This document shows, one piece after another, positions 36,633 through 47,445 of a stretch of DNA of 64,000 nt; within the stretch, counting starts at the first letter, position 1; every line of letters starts with the position of its first letter. The DNA is from Paramecium pentaurelia (Eukaryota; Ciliophora; Oligohymenophorea; Peniculida; Parameciidae). Under the pieces are notes generated by a model. That model was not told the origin of the DNA. It was given only the letters and a program-made list of their open reading frames with translations, and did not search any database. Location of the stretch: assembly GCA_905183005.1 (NCBI GenBank), contig CAJJDO010000007.1:558001-622000 (forward strand), given 5' to 3'. The position numbers and the translations under genes were made by a program.

Positions 36633-37669
36633 TCATAATCTCTTTTTTTATTTTTTATTATCTACTTCTTCCTCAATTAAATCTTATGCTTCTTATTCTA
36701 TTGATTAAGGTTAATAAACATAGGGTTGTGGTTTCAAAATTTCTAATAATCCATTTTCACTAAATAATATATAAGAATCTTTAAATTATTTAATATGTCT
36801 AATTTAATCAGTAGAATTAGTTCCATATAATGCAACTATCTATTATTTTTCATTTTTTTAATAGATTTCTTTACCATTACCTACAAAATATTTAAATTCA
36901 TTATCAGCTATAACATCTATTAAATAATCTTCATGAAATTCATCCTATTAATTATTAATAAATATTACATTTTTAATAGCTTAAAATTAATATAGTTTTT
37001 AATCATTTTATTAATCTAAGATTGTAATTTAATTTGTAGTTGTAACACAATAACATAAATTATTCCAATAACCACAAGAATTTAGAGGTTAATCAAATCT
37101 AATCATCATTTATAATGATTCTTCTTCATTCTTTTAAGTCAAATCATATTAAACTAATAAACCATCTGTTGAAGATGATAAAAGTTATGTTTAAATTTAA
37201 GAATGAAAATTTAATGAAGATAATTCTTCATTTTAAGATGAATCAAATCTAGATCTCCATTTCATAACATTTAGATCATAAAAATCAATTCTACCTTCAC
37301 TTCCACCTGCTAATATATGTTTTGATTTAGCAATTGAATAAAATTCTTTTTCATTCTTAAATTAATGAATTTATTATTTAGATTGTAAATCAAACACTTT
37401 AATTGTTCTATCATTTGAACAAGTAAATGCTATATTATTTTCAACTATCAATTATTATATTCTTTTTTAATGATGATTCTTTTATTCCCAAATAATTTAT
37501 TGTGTATTTAAATCAATCCATTACAATGAAAAATCAGTCATTGCCAATAAAACAGTATCATTTATAAATTACAAAGAGAGTGGAAACTTAATTTATTGAT
37601 AATTGATACTTCTTTATCTGAAATTTAGAATTGATTAACAGGAGAATGCTTAATTTTAATTTAATCCAT
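36633..37669 (-). CDS. WD40-repeat protein
   Basis: ATG 37667-37669, TGA 36633-36635; intron 37587-37609; 337 aa. Seven weak WD-type blades can be followed, the clearest being NNIAFTCSNDRTIKVFDL, HILAGGSEGRIDFYDL and LLSSSTDGLLVQYDL. The tail is acidic then basic (EEEVDNKKQKKRL). The pattern fits WDR89-like small propellers, but the repeats are too degenerate for a firm subfamily. It is divergent from the ZNHIT2-like gene, with 156 bp between starts. Confidence 0.82.
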
Positions 37670-37825
37670 AAATTAAATTTATGAAATAGAAGGAAAATAA
37701 TGAATTAGATGAACTTCTAATATTAACTTAGAAATCTAAATTATTAGTACCATAATTTAAGCGAATCCAATAATAATGTGATTTGTATCACATTACATTA
37801 TATTACTTTTAGTTGTTAAAAACAA

Positions 37826-38914
37826 ATGGCAAAATACTCATGTCCTAAATGTAATAAGATGTAATGTTCATTGGACTGTTATAAAACTCATAGTGAAACA
37901 TGCACATAATCATTTTAAAAGGAACATGAGATATAGAAAATGAAAGGCATGAAGGCTTCTTTTGAAGAGTAAATTGAAATGAAAAAAACACTTAATAAAT
38001 TATATGAAGAAGTAAATTAAGAATTTAATAAAGTCAAAAGATGAAAATATTGTTCCAATGAATGAAGAAGAGATAAATGATAGATGGGATGAATTATAAG
38101 AATTATGTGAATAAGGGAAATTAAATTTAGATTAATTGACATTAGCTGAATAACATGAATTTGCAAAATTTATATAAGAAATGGTTATTTAAGAACCTTG
38201 GATTCCATGGTGGGAAGTTAATGATGTAAGCATTATTGATTAATATAAAAGGGAGTATTTTCATTATATGTAGATGAATTAGATTAAAATTAAAAGACAA
38301 ATAAAGAAATTCATTAAAATTCTTATCTAGATTTTAGATCTACCTTGAAATAGAAAATTTAAACTGTAGTACCATTTAATAAATTATGCAAAATTTAACA
38401 TGAAGATTTAAGAAATCATCTATTTAATTTAATGTAATTTTTACAATTATATAAATTTAGTGCTTCTATATCAATAATAGCTAAGGTTCTAGATGGAGAT
38501 ATTATTGAATTAAATAGAGAATTCTATAATATGTTTACAATGCTTAGCTATACTATGGATGATAATACTTCATTAATTGGAAATTTAGATCTCTCATATA
38601 AAAAATTGAAAGAACATGCTCATAAAGTAGATAAGGGATTAATTTTACCATTTATTAATAAAGAGGATCTAATTAAAATATTCTCTAACAAATTTTTTGT
38701 TGTTGAAATTTTATTTTATGCATATGATGCTATTCATTCAATTGAACATTAAGCATAAAATGAAGATAATAGTGATTTTGTCGAAAATAAAAAATTGATA
38801 AAAACATTAAATTTGAAAAAATAAAAATTGCTGTTTTATATTTCTTATGCTTTATCAAAAAATCATGAATTCTATTAGTAAATAAGAACTTAGATCAAAG
38901 AATTGAATGAGTGA
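37826..38914 (+). CDS. HIT-type zinc-finger protein, ZNHIT2-like
   Basis: ATG 37826, TGA 38912-38914; introns 38012-38033 and 38226-38251; 346 aa. The zinc finger is at the very N-terminus: CPKCNKMQCSLDCYKTHSETC, with Cys and His spacing as in zf-HIT. Downstream, LAEQHEFAKFIQE...IQEPWIPWWE matches the PW.PWW signature of ZNHIT2, followed by a helical C-domain. ZNHIT2 works with R2TP/HSP90 in U5 snRNP assembly in animals; that role is inferred here. The finger lacks the first Cys pair found in longer HIT fingers, so an upstream exon may be missing. Confidence 0.78.
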
Positions 38915-38935
38915 ATATATAAAGAATTAATAAAA

Positions 38936-39951
38936 TCAACAATTACTACTGATTTCAAATGTTTCTTTGCTTTCATCATCTGTCTAATCCTACATTTTAA
39001 GTTCAACATGAGGGGAATTAAGACCAGCCTCTTATCTCAATTCTATTTCCTCAAAGTCACAATGATTCATTGTATGAGTTCTAGGAATATCTAGTTATTT
39101 TAAGATTTTATCTTAATTCAAAACCATAGATTATGAAAGATTAGATTTTTTTGAACTTTTACGTGTATATTAGTTATTTAGTATAAATTATTAATATAAT
39201 TTTGAAACAGGCCTAACATCAGATTACTTAATAGATAAATTAATTACTTGACTAAGCCAAATTAAGAATGGTAATAATTAATCTAATTCTTTATCTTCTT
39301 TATCTGAAATAAAGTCTTTTATTAAAAAACCATTTTCTGGTTAAAATACAAATGACATTAAGGAATTCTTTTAAATTAAAATTGCGTTACATCTATAATA
39401 AGTACATCCTTTAAACTTCTTCCTAATTTTTTTAAGTTTTTAGTTAATCCTCCTTTAATTGGAGTACAACTTTCTCTATAAAGTCTAGTTTGAATCCTTC
39501 TTTATGGATCAATGATATCCATCACAGGATCAGCATACTCTTTTAAACTGGCAGTCCACAATACAATGTCAAAATATTCACTTAAAGATTCCATGAAGGC
39601 TTCTACTCCTGGTCTAACTGTGACAAATACTTTAAATAATTGACTTTAAACAATTATCTAACATATTTGACAATATTACATCAAGTAAAAAATCATAACC
39701 ATTTTCTGCCTTAAATTAACTGTGAACTAATGTTTCATCTAAATCCAAAACACAGATTTTTCTAGTCTCATATTTAATTTAACTCAACTTACATGAGATT
39801 TGGGAGTATCAATTCCTAATTAATATCTTTCATTTATTTTGACATTTTTCTTTTGAAAGTAATATAAGCATGAGCACAGTTATTCTAAAAGTGAAGGTTT
39901 TTTCTCTTTTTATTCTTATTACTACTAATATATAATGTCATTATTATTCAT
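38936..39951 (-). CDS. SCP/FCP1-type (HAD) protein phosphatase
   Basis: ATG 39949-39951, TGA 38936-38938; introns 39767-39792, 39658-39679 and 39368-39390; 314 aa. The catalytic motif VLDLDETLVHS (DxDxT/V) starts near residue 60, followed by VTVRPGVEAFMESL, DIVLWTASLKEYADPV and the second acidic motif LIIDNS, the standard order of CTD small phosphatases. These remove phosphate from Ser/Thr of RNA polymerase II CTD or other nuclear targets. The C-terminal 110 residues are hydrophilic and unique. Its start is only 18 bp from the divergent ITPase start. Confidence 0.92.
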
Positions 39952-39969
39952 TCTGAAAATATTTAAATA

Positions 39970-40680
39970 ATGAATTAAAATTAACATGAGGAAGGTACTA
40001 TTTTTATATTCAAAAATAGCTTCATAAAAGCAAACCATTATTCTATGCACAGGAAATGTAATAATCTTATTCTAATTAAGAAAAATAAACTCAAGGAATT
40101 TATTCAAATTATGGGGGATAGATTTCATATTGATTCTGAACCTGTAGATTGTAAATTCTTATTCTTATATATTAGTACCTGAATTATAAGGACCCCCTCT
40201 ATAAATAGCAAAAGAAAAAGCCTTATTAGCTTATGAAAAAATAGGAAAAGCCTGTGTTACAGAGGATACTTCATTATGTTTCAATGCTCTAAATGGAATG
40301 CCTGGTCCTTATGTGTAAACATAATTAATGATATTTAAATAGGAAATGGTTTTTAGAAGCTGCAGGACCTGAAGGTTTAAGCAAAATTTTAGATGGATTT
40401 GAAGACAAGACAGGTTATGCTCAATGCATTTTATCTTATATGGGACCAGAATTAAAGGAACCAATTTAATTTGTCGGTTAAACTTAAGGAGTTATTGTAA
40501 GACCAAGAGGACCTGGACATTTTGGTTGGGATCCTATCTTTTAACCAGATGGATATACAGAAACGTAAAGATATTCTAAAATATTTAAGATATGCAGAAA
40601 TGGATAAAGATGTGAAGAATAAAATATCTCATAGACTTAAGGCAATCCAAAAATTCATTGATCATTTTCTTGTAAATTGA
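39970..40680 (+). CDS. ITPA: Inosine triphosphate pyrophosphatase (ITPA/HAM1)
   Basis: ATG 39970, TGA 40678-40680; introns 39995-40019, 40058-40080, 40151-40175, 40315-40342 and 40565-40589; 194 aa, the same length as human ITPA. Signatures: CTGNKNKLKEF (phosphate-binding start), LPELQGPP, EDTSLCFNAL, GPYVKWFLE, RGPGHFGWDPIFQP, TYAEM and ISHRLKA. It hydrolyses ITP, dITP and XTP to monophosphates, keeping deaminated purines out of nucleic acids. Five introns in 711 bp make it the most intron-dense gene here. It shares an 18-bp start-to-start gap with the phosphatase. Confidence 0.96.
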
Positions 40681-40718
40681 GTGGTATAAAACTATGTGTT
40701 TTAAGATAAAATGAAATT

Positions 40719-41444
40719 TCATGATTTATCTAATAGATCTGCTACAGTATACAATCTTCTAAAAGACTTTTAATTTGATTTTGGTTTTTCTTCATTAGGA
40801 TCAATAACCTTAATTTAGATTTGTTTATTAAAAGAAACTATTTTCTTTCCAGGATTAATCGTAGGTGAGTAATCTTCTTTTTGAATTGGTTATAAAGAAA
40901 CCTGTTTATTATGTTTTAGTCTATTGAAATTGGATTTTTATTATTATTATTATTATTATGATTATTATTATTATTATTATTTGAAATCTTTATTATCAAG
41001 TTCAAAGAAATCAAATATATTAGTATGTTCACGACTGTTTGAAGTTTTTCTTTTAAGTATACTTTTTAATTACATTTACTAATCAAAAGGACTATCTTCT
41101 TTTTTAAATATGTTACGATGAGTTTATTCACATTATTATTTAATAAAAGATTTGGGTATAGATTATTTTTTTTCTTATCTAAATATCTCTCTTATAAGTT
41201 CTTTTCTTTGTAATTCAATTCTAGATGTGTATTGTTCAACGGCAGGTTCATAATTAGTAATTTTATGTAAATTGAGTGATTCCATATTCTTTGAAGGATT
41301 GAAGATGCTGTGTTATTGTTTTTGTAATTAAATAGTAGAGGGATTTTGAATAATTTCAGGGAGAAATTTTTTATTTTTTGAAGATGGTCTAGATATTAGT
41401 TATTGCTTTTTGGTTTCCTATCTTAACAATGCTTGAGAAATCAT
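40719..41444 (-). CDS. Gln-rich disordered protein with poly-Gln tract
   Basis: Intronless frame of 241 codons from ATG 41442-41444 to TGA 40719-40721. Mostly disordered and basic. A tract of twelve Gln encoded by TAA repeats, broken by one Ser, lies near residue 160, and a KIVSFNKQ motif fits an RVxF-type PP1-docking site. An LKSILKRK-like basic segment also occurs. No domain recognised. The poly-Gln comes from a trinucleotide microsatellite, so its length may vary. Confidence 0.75.
40937..40981. repeat. (ATT)n microsatellite encoding poly-Gln
   Basis: Near-perfect TTA/ATT trinucleotide repeat with one interruption (atgatt). On the minus strand it is read as TAA codons, that is glutamine in this code. 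It would be a run of stops in the standard code, which makes it a clean internal test of the reassignment. Confidence 0.9.
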
Positions 41445-41574
41445 TAAATAATTAATAAAGAGAGTAGAGAAAAGGATTAAAACTTTAGAGAATAAAAATA
41501 ATTTAAAAAATGATTGCTGATGTGAAAAGTTATGGAGATTGCATTTTAGTAATAATTCTAATATGATAAGAATT

Positions 41575-44500
41575 TCATTTTTCTGTAAGTTCTCTGTATC
41601 CTTTCCAATCATGAGGAGCTTTACCTGCATTAGAATGTATGACATCTAAAAGAGTATTCGAAGGCCCATCCTTGTGATCAGGAATCATATACTTTAAGTT
41701 AAACATGAATTCATACCAAAGTTTTAGAAAATAGAGATTAAGCAAGATCCCATTGGCCTTTTATGTAAAATTTAAATCCTTCTTACCAAGTCTAATAAAA
41801 TTCCTAAAAGTAAAGATAAATTAAAAATTACTTAGGTGTAAGGTTCTCTGGCATAAATGATTTCTTCATCAATTTTAAATTGATCTGCAATATTTATTTT
41901 GTCCTTAGATACATCTTTTTAAAGTTAGTTTCTCTTGAATCTATTAAGAACTCTAAATTATTTTTATTCTTGTTAATTCATTTTACTGACATCAAATTTA
42001 TCCTATAATTCTTTAGTCTTAGCAAGTAGATTCTTGATTGACATATCAATAGTATGAATCTCTACTGGTTCAATACTTCCTTTAACAGTAACAATGTCTA
42101 TAAGTCTTAATTATTTTTAGCATTCTTCTGTGAGATGCTATTTTAAGATACCACTTATTAAAATGATAGAACCAAATTATTTAGTAGCAGCTTCTAATCT
42201 AGATGCCAAATTAACATTTGGACTTAGATAAGATGCATCAATTTTAAACGAAGATCCAATAGCACCTTCTATACCCCATCCCATATGTAATCCAAATCCC
42301 ATTTTTACAGAGTAATCCTTCATTCTAGCATTTAATCCAGCATGTTTCTTATACTTTTCTAATTTCTTAGAAATTGAAATAGCTGTAATAATCTTTAAGA
42401 ATGATAATACTGCCATATCACCCTTTTACTTAATATGATGTTCAGTTCGAACAATAAGTTTTTATGGATATTAAGGATCTGGATGATATTCCATAGGAAA
42501 ATATTTCCAAACTAGAAGGAAAGCATCACCTATATTTTTATTTGCAGATCCTCCATAACTGTCAACAGTAGAATGAACAATTTCAGCAATCTCATTAACA
42601 AATACCATGACATCTTATTATAATACTTCTGTAGCATCAGTGAAATTTCTAATATCACAAAATCCAAAGATAGCCATAATCTTTTTACCAGGTAACATAG
42701 GATCAACACTACCTCCTTTTTTAATATTTTCTGCTATTATTTCAGAACCTGCTTCACCAAATCCTACAGCTAATAATGCACCTACTTTCATAATTAATCT
42801 CTAAAGAAAATAAGTTTCCATTTTCCTTTCAATATATTTCTACTTAATTTTTTCATCATCTTCATCTTTTTCTAATTGTTCCATTATCAAATCTTCTTAT
42901 TCTTCAATATTAACTGCTTCTAAAGGATTTTAGGCTATTAATTCTATCTTTTCCATCATCCTTTCTATTGGTTCTATCACTAATTCATTGACATCTTTAT
43001 TAAATAAAACTGCACTAGCTGCTAAGACTATACATACAAATATAGTTTAAAAGATTGAAAGAATAGCATTAGTTTTATTATAATCAACTAAATCAGCCAC
43101 AGAACAAGTTGATAAAAAATCATTGGAATCTATTGCTGCAAAATATTATTTATCTGATTATCTATATTCATCTATATTATAACTTGTTTCTTTGAACCAA
43201 TTATGATTTTGAGAATAATTGAATATTATGAAATTTGAATCATTAAGTTTAGGAGAATTGTCTGTTACATTTTGTCTTTAAACAAAAACAGCAAGAATAG
43301 GATAAATTTCATCTTAATGGAATTTGACATATTATTGTGTTAAACTTAAAACAATATTATAATTGTCTTTAAATTATGCAATTCTAAAGATACCTGAATC
43401 ATAAGAATTAATAGTTTCTTAATATGTATCAAGAGATAAAACTGGAATACTTATTAAAATGGATAAAACTATTGCTATGACTCTTCTCATTACTAAATCA
43501 GACAACTTAGTTCCAACATTACTTTCTTTTATATTTTCATTGCTCATTGAAGATAATTAACTTGACTTTAATTATTCATTGATTATATTTGGTGTATTTT
43601 AATTTGGTTGATTTAATTGTTGATTAGATTGAGCAGATATTTATGAAACTGCTATTTAATTATTTTAAGGTGTTTATTATGGTTGTATAAGTCCAATGTA
43701 AGGTTATTTACATTCAGTAACTAACTTTTATTATTCATTAAGTTCTTAGGCATCTTCATTAGATTTTAAATACAATCTACCTGATGGAGGAGGAGACGGA
43801 TAAGAAGAATTTCTTTACATTAAATATTGTTTATGATAAGGAGTAACATTATTTTATTATTGTTGTTTTTAATTTTCTTCACTTATAAGTTTGTTTTATT
43901 TTAGAATCTATTAAAGAATTTTTTTTTATTGTTCTTTTTCATATTATTATCTCGCATGTTTATATAATTTTACTAATCTTACTAAACGAATTATTCGAAT
44001 CACTCTTGCTGCCTTTCTAGCCACTCTTGATGCTCTCCCTAATGCCTTTATTGTTGTAGCATTTCCTATATCACCTTCTTCCCCATACCATAAGTCAGTT
44101 ATCCAACCAATATCTAATATCATTGTTGCTGTCGAAATTACATCCAAAAAGAAGTAAAACTAATAAAATCAATAGGAACTAATTACATACATTCAAAATA
44201 TAGTTTGGATTTATTATAGATGTCAATATTATTTCAAGTGAGAAAAAAGACATACTTATTATAGTTAGAATGAAAAAGATGTCATCTTCTGTTTTATTAA
44301 CAGATAAAATTCTTATATCATCCCCAAATAAAGCATAGAGTGTAACTATGGCCATAATTATTGAGAATGTCCATCCTTCTATCAATTAAGAAATCAATTT
44401 TTAATATGCAGGTGTTTATTTTATGTTTTGCAATTTCGACAGTCTAACCATTATTACACTATTCAATTTCCGAGGAGGTTTTTTCCTCTGCTCTTCATTT

Positions 44501-44703
44501 CCACTTTAATTAATCCCTAATTTTGAGCTTCTTGCACTTCTTACACTCTTTCCACTATGTTGGCTTCTATTAGATCTCAAATCATTTAGGTCAGCCACGC
44601 TGGAAGGACTTCTTACTTTACGAATTTTGCCATCATTTTCAATTTCCTCCTCTCTACTTGTATCTTTCTGTACAAATGGGTTATCTTTTTGTTTATCAGT
44701 CAA
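41575..44703 (-). CDS. Class III adenylate/guanylate cyclase fused to an S1-S4 voltage-sensor domain
   Basis: ATG 44701-44703, TGA 41575-41577; introns 44160-44190, 41804-41831 and 41692-41716; 1014 aa. Residues about 107-240 form four membrane helices; S4 is ARVIRIIRLVRLVKLYKHAR with basic residues every third position. No S5-pore-S6 and no GYG follows: about 150 residues of Gln/Asn-rich linker lead to TM5 (about 390-412), a 130-residue extracellular segment, TM6 (about 541-562) and a cyclase domain (about 660-860). Catalytic marks: FGFCDIRNFTD (metal Asp), NKNIGDAFL (Lys and second Asp), KIDASYLSPNVNLASR (Asp plus transition-state Asn/Arg), which favours ATP. Ciliate cyclases with a K+-channel-like N-terminus are known; a pore-less version would couple voltage directly to cAMP. 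Confidence 0.9.
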
Positions 44704-44906
44704 CTTTTACATTAAATTATTAAATGTACTATAAGGACTTGTATATTTAAAATATCAAAGAAATTGATTCAATTTCAATATTATGAGAATTAACTAGTTC
44801 TAACTTTATTTTCTCATCTATTGCATCTATTTTTGTTTATTGAACAATCACACAATTAGATTTCTAAACCGAATTACTTATTCAAGATTAAATTAAATAT
44901 TTTTAT

Positions 44907-45875
44907 ATGAATTCATAATAAACTATTTGTTTTTTGCATGCTTCACAAATTTAATATTTTTGTTAAGATTGTGATATTTCACTTTGCGAAACTTGTTTAC
45001 TTTCATAACATTATCAACACACTCTAACTTATTATGTACAAAATCAAAATTAGAAATTAAAAAATTTAAATGCCAAACACATCAAATGGCTTTAAGAATA
45101 AGAATAAGAAGTAGATGTCTTATAAAAAATTATTTAATTTTAAATTCATGTAAATAAACTTATAATTTTAAGGAAAAGTAAAACATTAATCTAAATTTCA
45201 ATAAACCACTAAGTTAAAATCATTATTTATAAATTTAAAATCAAATATTGAATTCTGATCATTAAACTATAGTTTTCAATTTCTTAGAAAAAATAATTAC
45301 TTAAAATCAAGATTTTGATTATGATGATCATTAAAAATTATATCTAAATGCAATAGAATACAAACTCAATCAGAATATATGGTAAAAACTATGTTTATAA
45401 TTATCAAATTCAAAGAAACTCCAAATATTATCAATTAATTTAAGTAGTTCAACATTAAATACAAATCTATTGTAATAACTATTTGAATCAATTTCAAATC
45501 TCCAAAATTTATCATATGTTGAATTAGATATGAAGCAGTATATATTCATTTATTTATATACCCTTTAGTACATATTTAGATGACAATTCAATTTAGGTAT
45601 TATTTGGAGTTATGAGAATTCCAAATTTAATTAAGTTTATAGCATATATCACTTAATGTAACATCTCTGTAGATACTTTGCATCAATTCTGGAATAAGAA
45701 TAAAGAAAAAATAAGAGAAAAATTTAATTATTTCTATATATACCATCATTTTTGTAAAATGTTGTAAATATCATGAATAGATTCTTTTGGATATGATAAA
45801 GATTTTTATGAAGAAATAATGACTAGCAAACCTTCAATTTATCTAGATTAATTTTCAGAGTCAACTTTTGTTTGA
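44907..45875 (+). CDS. B-box zinc-finger protein
   Basis: ATG 44907, TGA 45873-45875; introns 45150-45172, 45538-45568 and 45754-45780; 295 aa. Residues 8-50 form a B-box: CFLHASQIQYFCQDCDISLC then CLLSQHYQHT, with C-x2-H, C-x2-C, C-x2-C and H-x2-H ligands in order. The rest is helical, Gln/Asn-rich, with Leu-rich motifs and no RING. B-boxes usually mediate protein-protein contacts or ubiquitin-related assembly. Divergent from the cyclase, 203 bp between starts; no functional link is implied. Confidence 0.8.
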
Positions 45876-45965
45876 TTAAATAATTAATTTTTAATTAGAG
45901 TTTAATTTTATAATATAACTAATTAAATTAAATTCTTGATAAAAAGGAAATTTAAAATAAAATTA

Positions 45966-46625
45966 ATGAAAAAAAGCCAAGTGATAAGGCCTAACTCCAA
46001 TCATAAAAATGAAATAAAGAATAATCAAATCTACATTCCAAAAGTCTCAAGCATGATAATTTCTGAAAAGATATTGTAGAATCTACTTCAGACGACTTCT
46101 GGTTATCCACTAACAAAAAATCTACCTAACTAAAATATGAGTCCCTCTAAAAGGAACTATAAATAAAGTCCTATAAAGATTTAAAAGAATGTTTAACATT
46201 TCAATTATCTTAATAATTAGATAAATTACGTAGTAACAAATTCAATCAGATATTAAAATCCTTAAAATAAATCCTACTTATCAAGTAGTTTTTCAAAATT
46301 CCCTACAAAAAATGGTTAATAAATAACCTAAATCAATTCAAAAACTATATCTTCAACTATTAAGTATAATCAAAATTCTATCCCATTATATAAATTAATT
46401 ACTTAAATGAAAAATTAAAGTAAGGATAAAAGATCATTATCTTAATTGCCTACAATGTCAACAGAAAGAGTAGTTTAGGATTCTGAGAGATAACAAAAAA
46501 AGAGGAAAAAATCTGTTCGATTTCATGATTAAGTTGAGTATCTTGTCATTTAGTGTTCAAAAGGGAATGAAGAATATAAATATAAATTCTTTGAACCATT
46601 AGATAAAGAACCTGAGTTTTTGTGA
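45966..46625 (+). CDS. Hypothetical basic disordered protein with RVxF-like motif
   Basis: Intronless frame of 219 codons from ATG 45966 to TGA 46623-46625. Low-complexity, rich in Asn, Ser, Lys and Gln. Near the C-terminus, KKRKKSVRFHDQVEYL contains SVRF, a consensus PP1-docking motif (basic residues, then [RK]-V/x-[FW]). A similar motif occurs in the poly-Gln protein at 40719-41444. Possibly a PP1 regulator; this is inference from a short motif. Confidence 0.65.
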
Positions 46626-46809
46626 ATTTTCCCCCAATCAAGTATTAATTAATTTGTATATATATATATAAAATATTAATAAATTGATAAAATACTTTTA
46701 ATTAAACTCAAAATAATATAAGTAATTTTCATATAATAAAATGTTTGTATGGAAATGTTTTGGATTCAATTAATGAACAATGTTTAATAAATAATCATCT
46801 AATTAGATA

Positions 46810-47424
46810 ATGGATAAAAACAATCCAAACATAAAAGAATATATATTATCCTAATTAGGAGAAGACCCAACTGATGAGGCAATTAAATAAGTTGCTGAAA
46901 AAACTTAAGTACTACCAATATTAATAAAATAATGGTTGCTCTTTTATAAAAGAAATAATCAATCATAAAATGGAATAGATTTACAATAATAAAAGCTTGA
47001 AAGTGTTCCAAAATTTAATGGAAAATTTGAATAATATTATGAAATTGATGATCCAAGTTATGAAATAAAACAAAAAAAATAATTTATATCAGACAATAAT
47101 TAGAAGCATACAATTTAAGAGGATAAAACAATAGAAAAACAATTAAAAGAAGTAGAGAAAGAAATAAAAAAGAGAAAAAAAATACTGAAAACTGATAAGA
47201 AATAAACAGATCCATATTTTAATGAACTTTATGCATCAGATGAATTATATTAAGAATAGAAAATCAATGATAACTAGCAATTTAACTTAAAAGAATAATA
47301 TATTAATGTACCAATCTATTACATGATCAAATTAGAAGAGAGTCTAATGGAATAAGCAATTAATATCCATTAAAAAATAGTAAAAATCATAGAGGCAAAA
47401 TATGATTATCTTAATTTATTATGA
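46810..47424 (+). CDS. Hypothetical protein, helical N-terminus and coiled coil
   Basis: Intronless frame of 204 codons from ATG 46810 to TGA 47422-47424. Residues 5-50 look like a compact helical unit (LGEDPTDEAIKQVAEKT then LPILIKQWLLFYKRNN) whose last helix has the WF/Wxx-R spacing of homeodomain-like folds, but this is weak. A Lys/Glu coiled coil follows (EKQLKEVEKEIKKRKKILK). No firm family. The LRR gene starts 21 bp after its stop, on the same strand. Confidence 0.65.
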
Positions 47425-47445
47425 GTTTCTAATAATTATATAAAA

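Noticed and set aside
40937..40981. Pseudogene inferred from a run of TAA stops
   Set aside because: TAA and TAG are in frame in every well-supported gene here, so they are glutamine codons.
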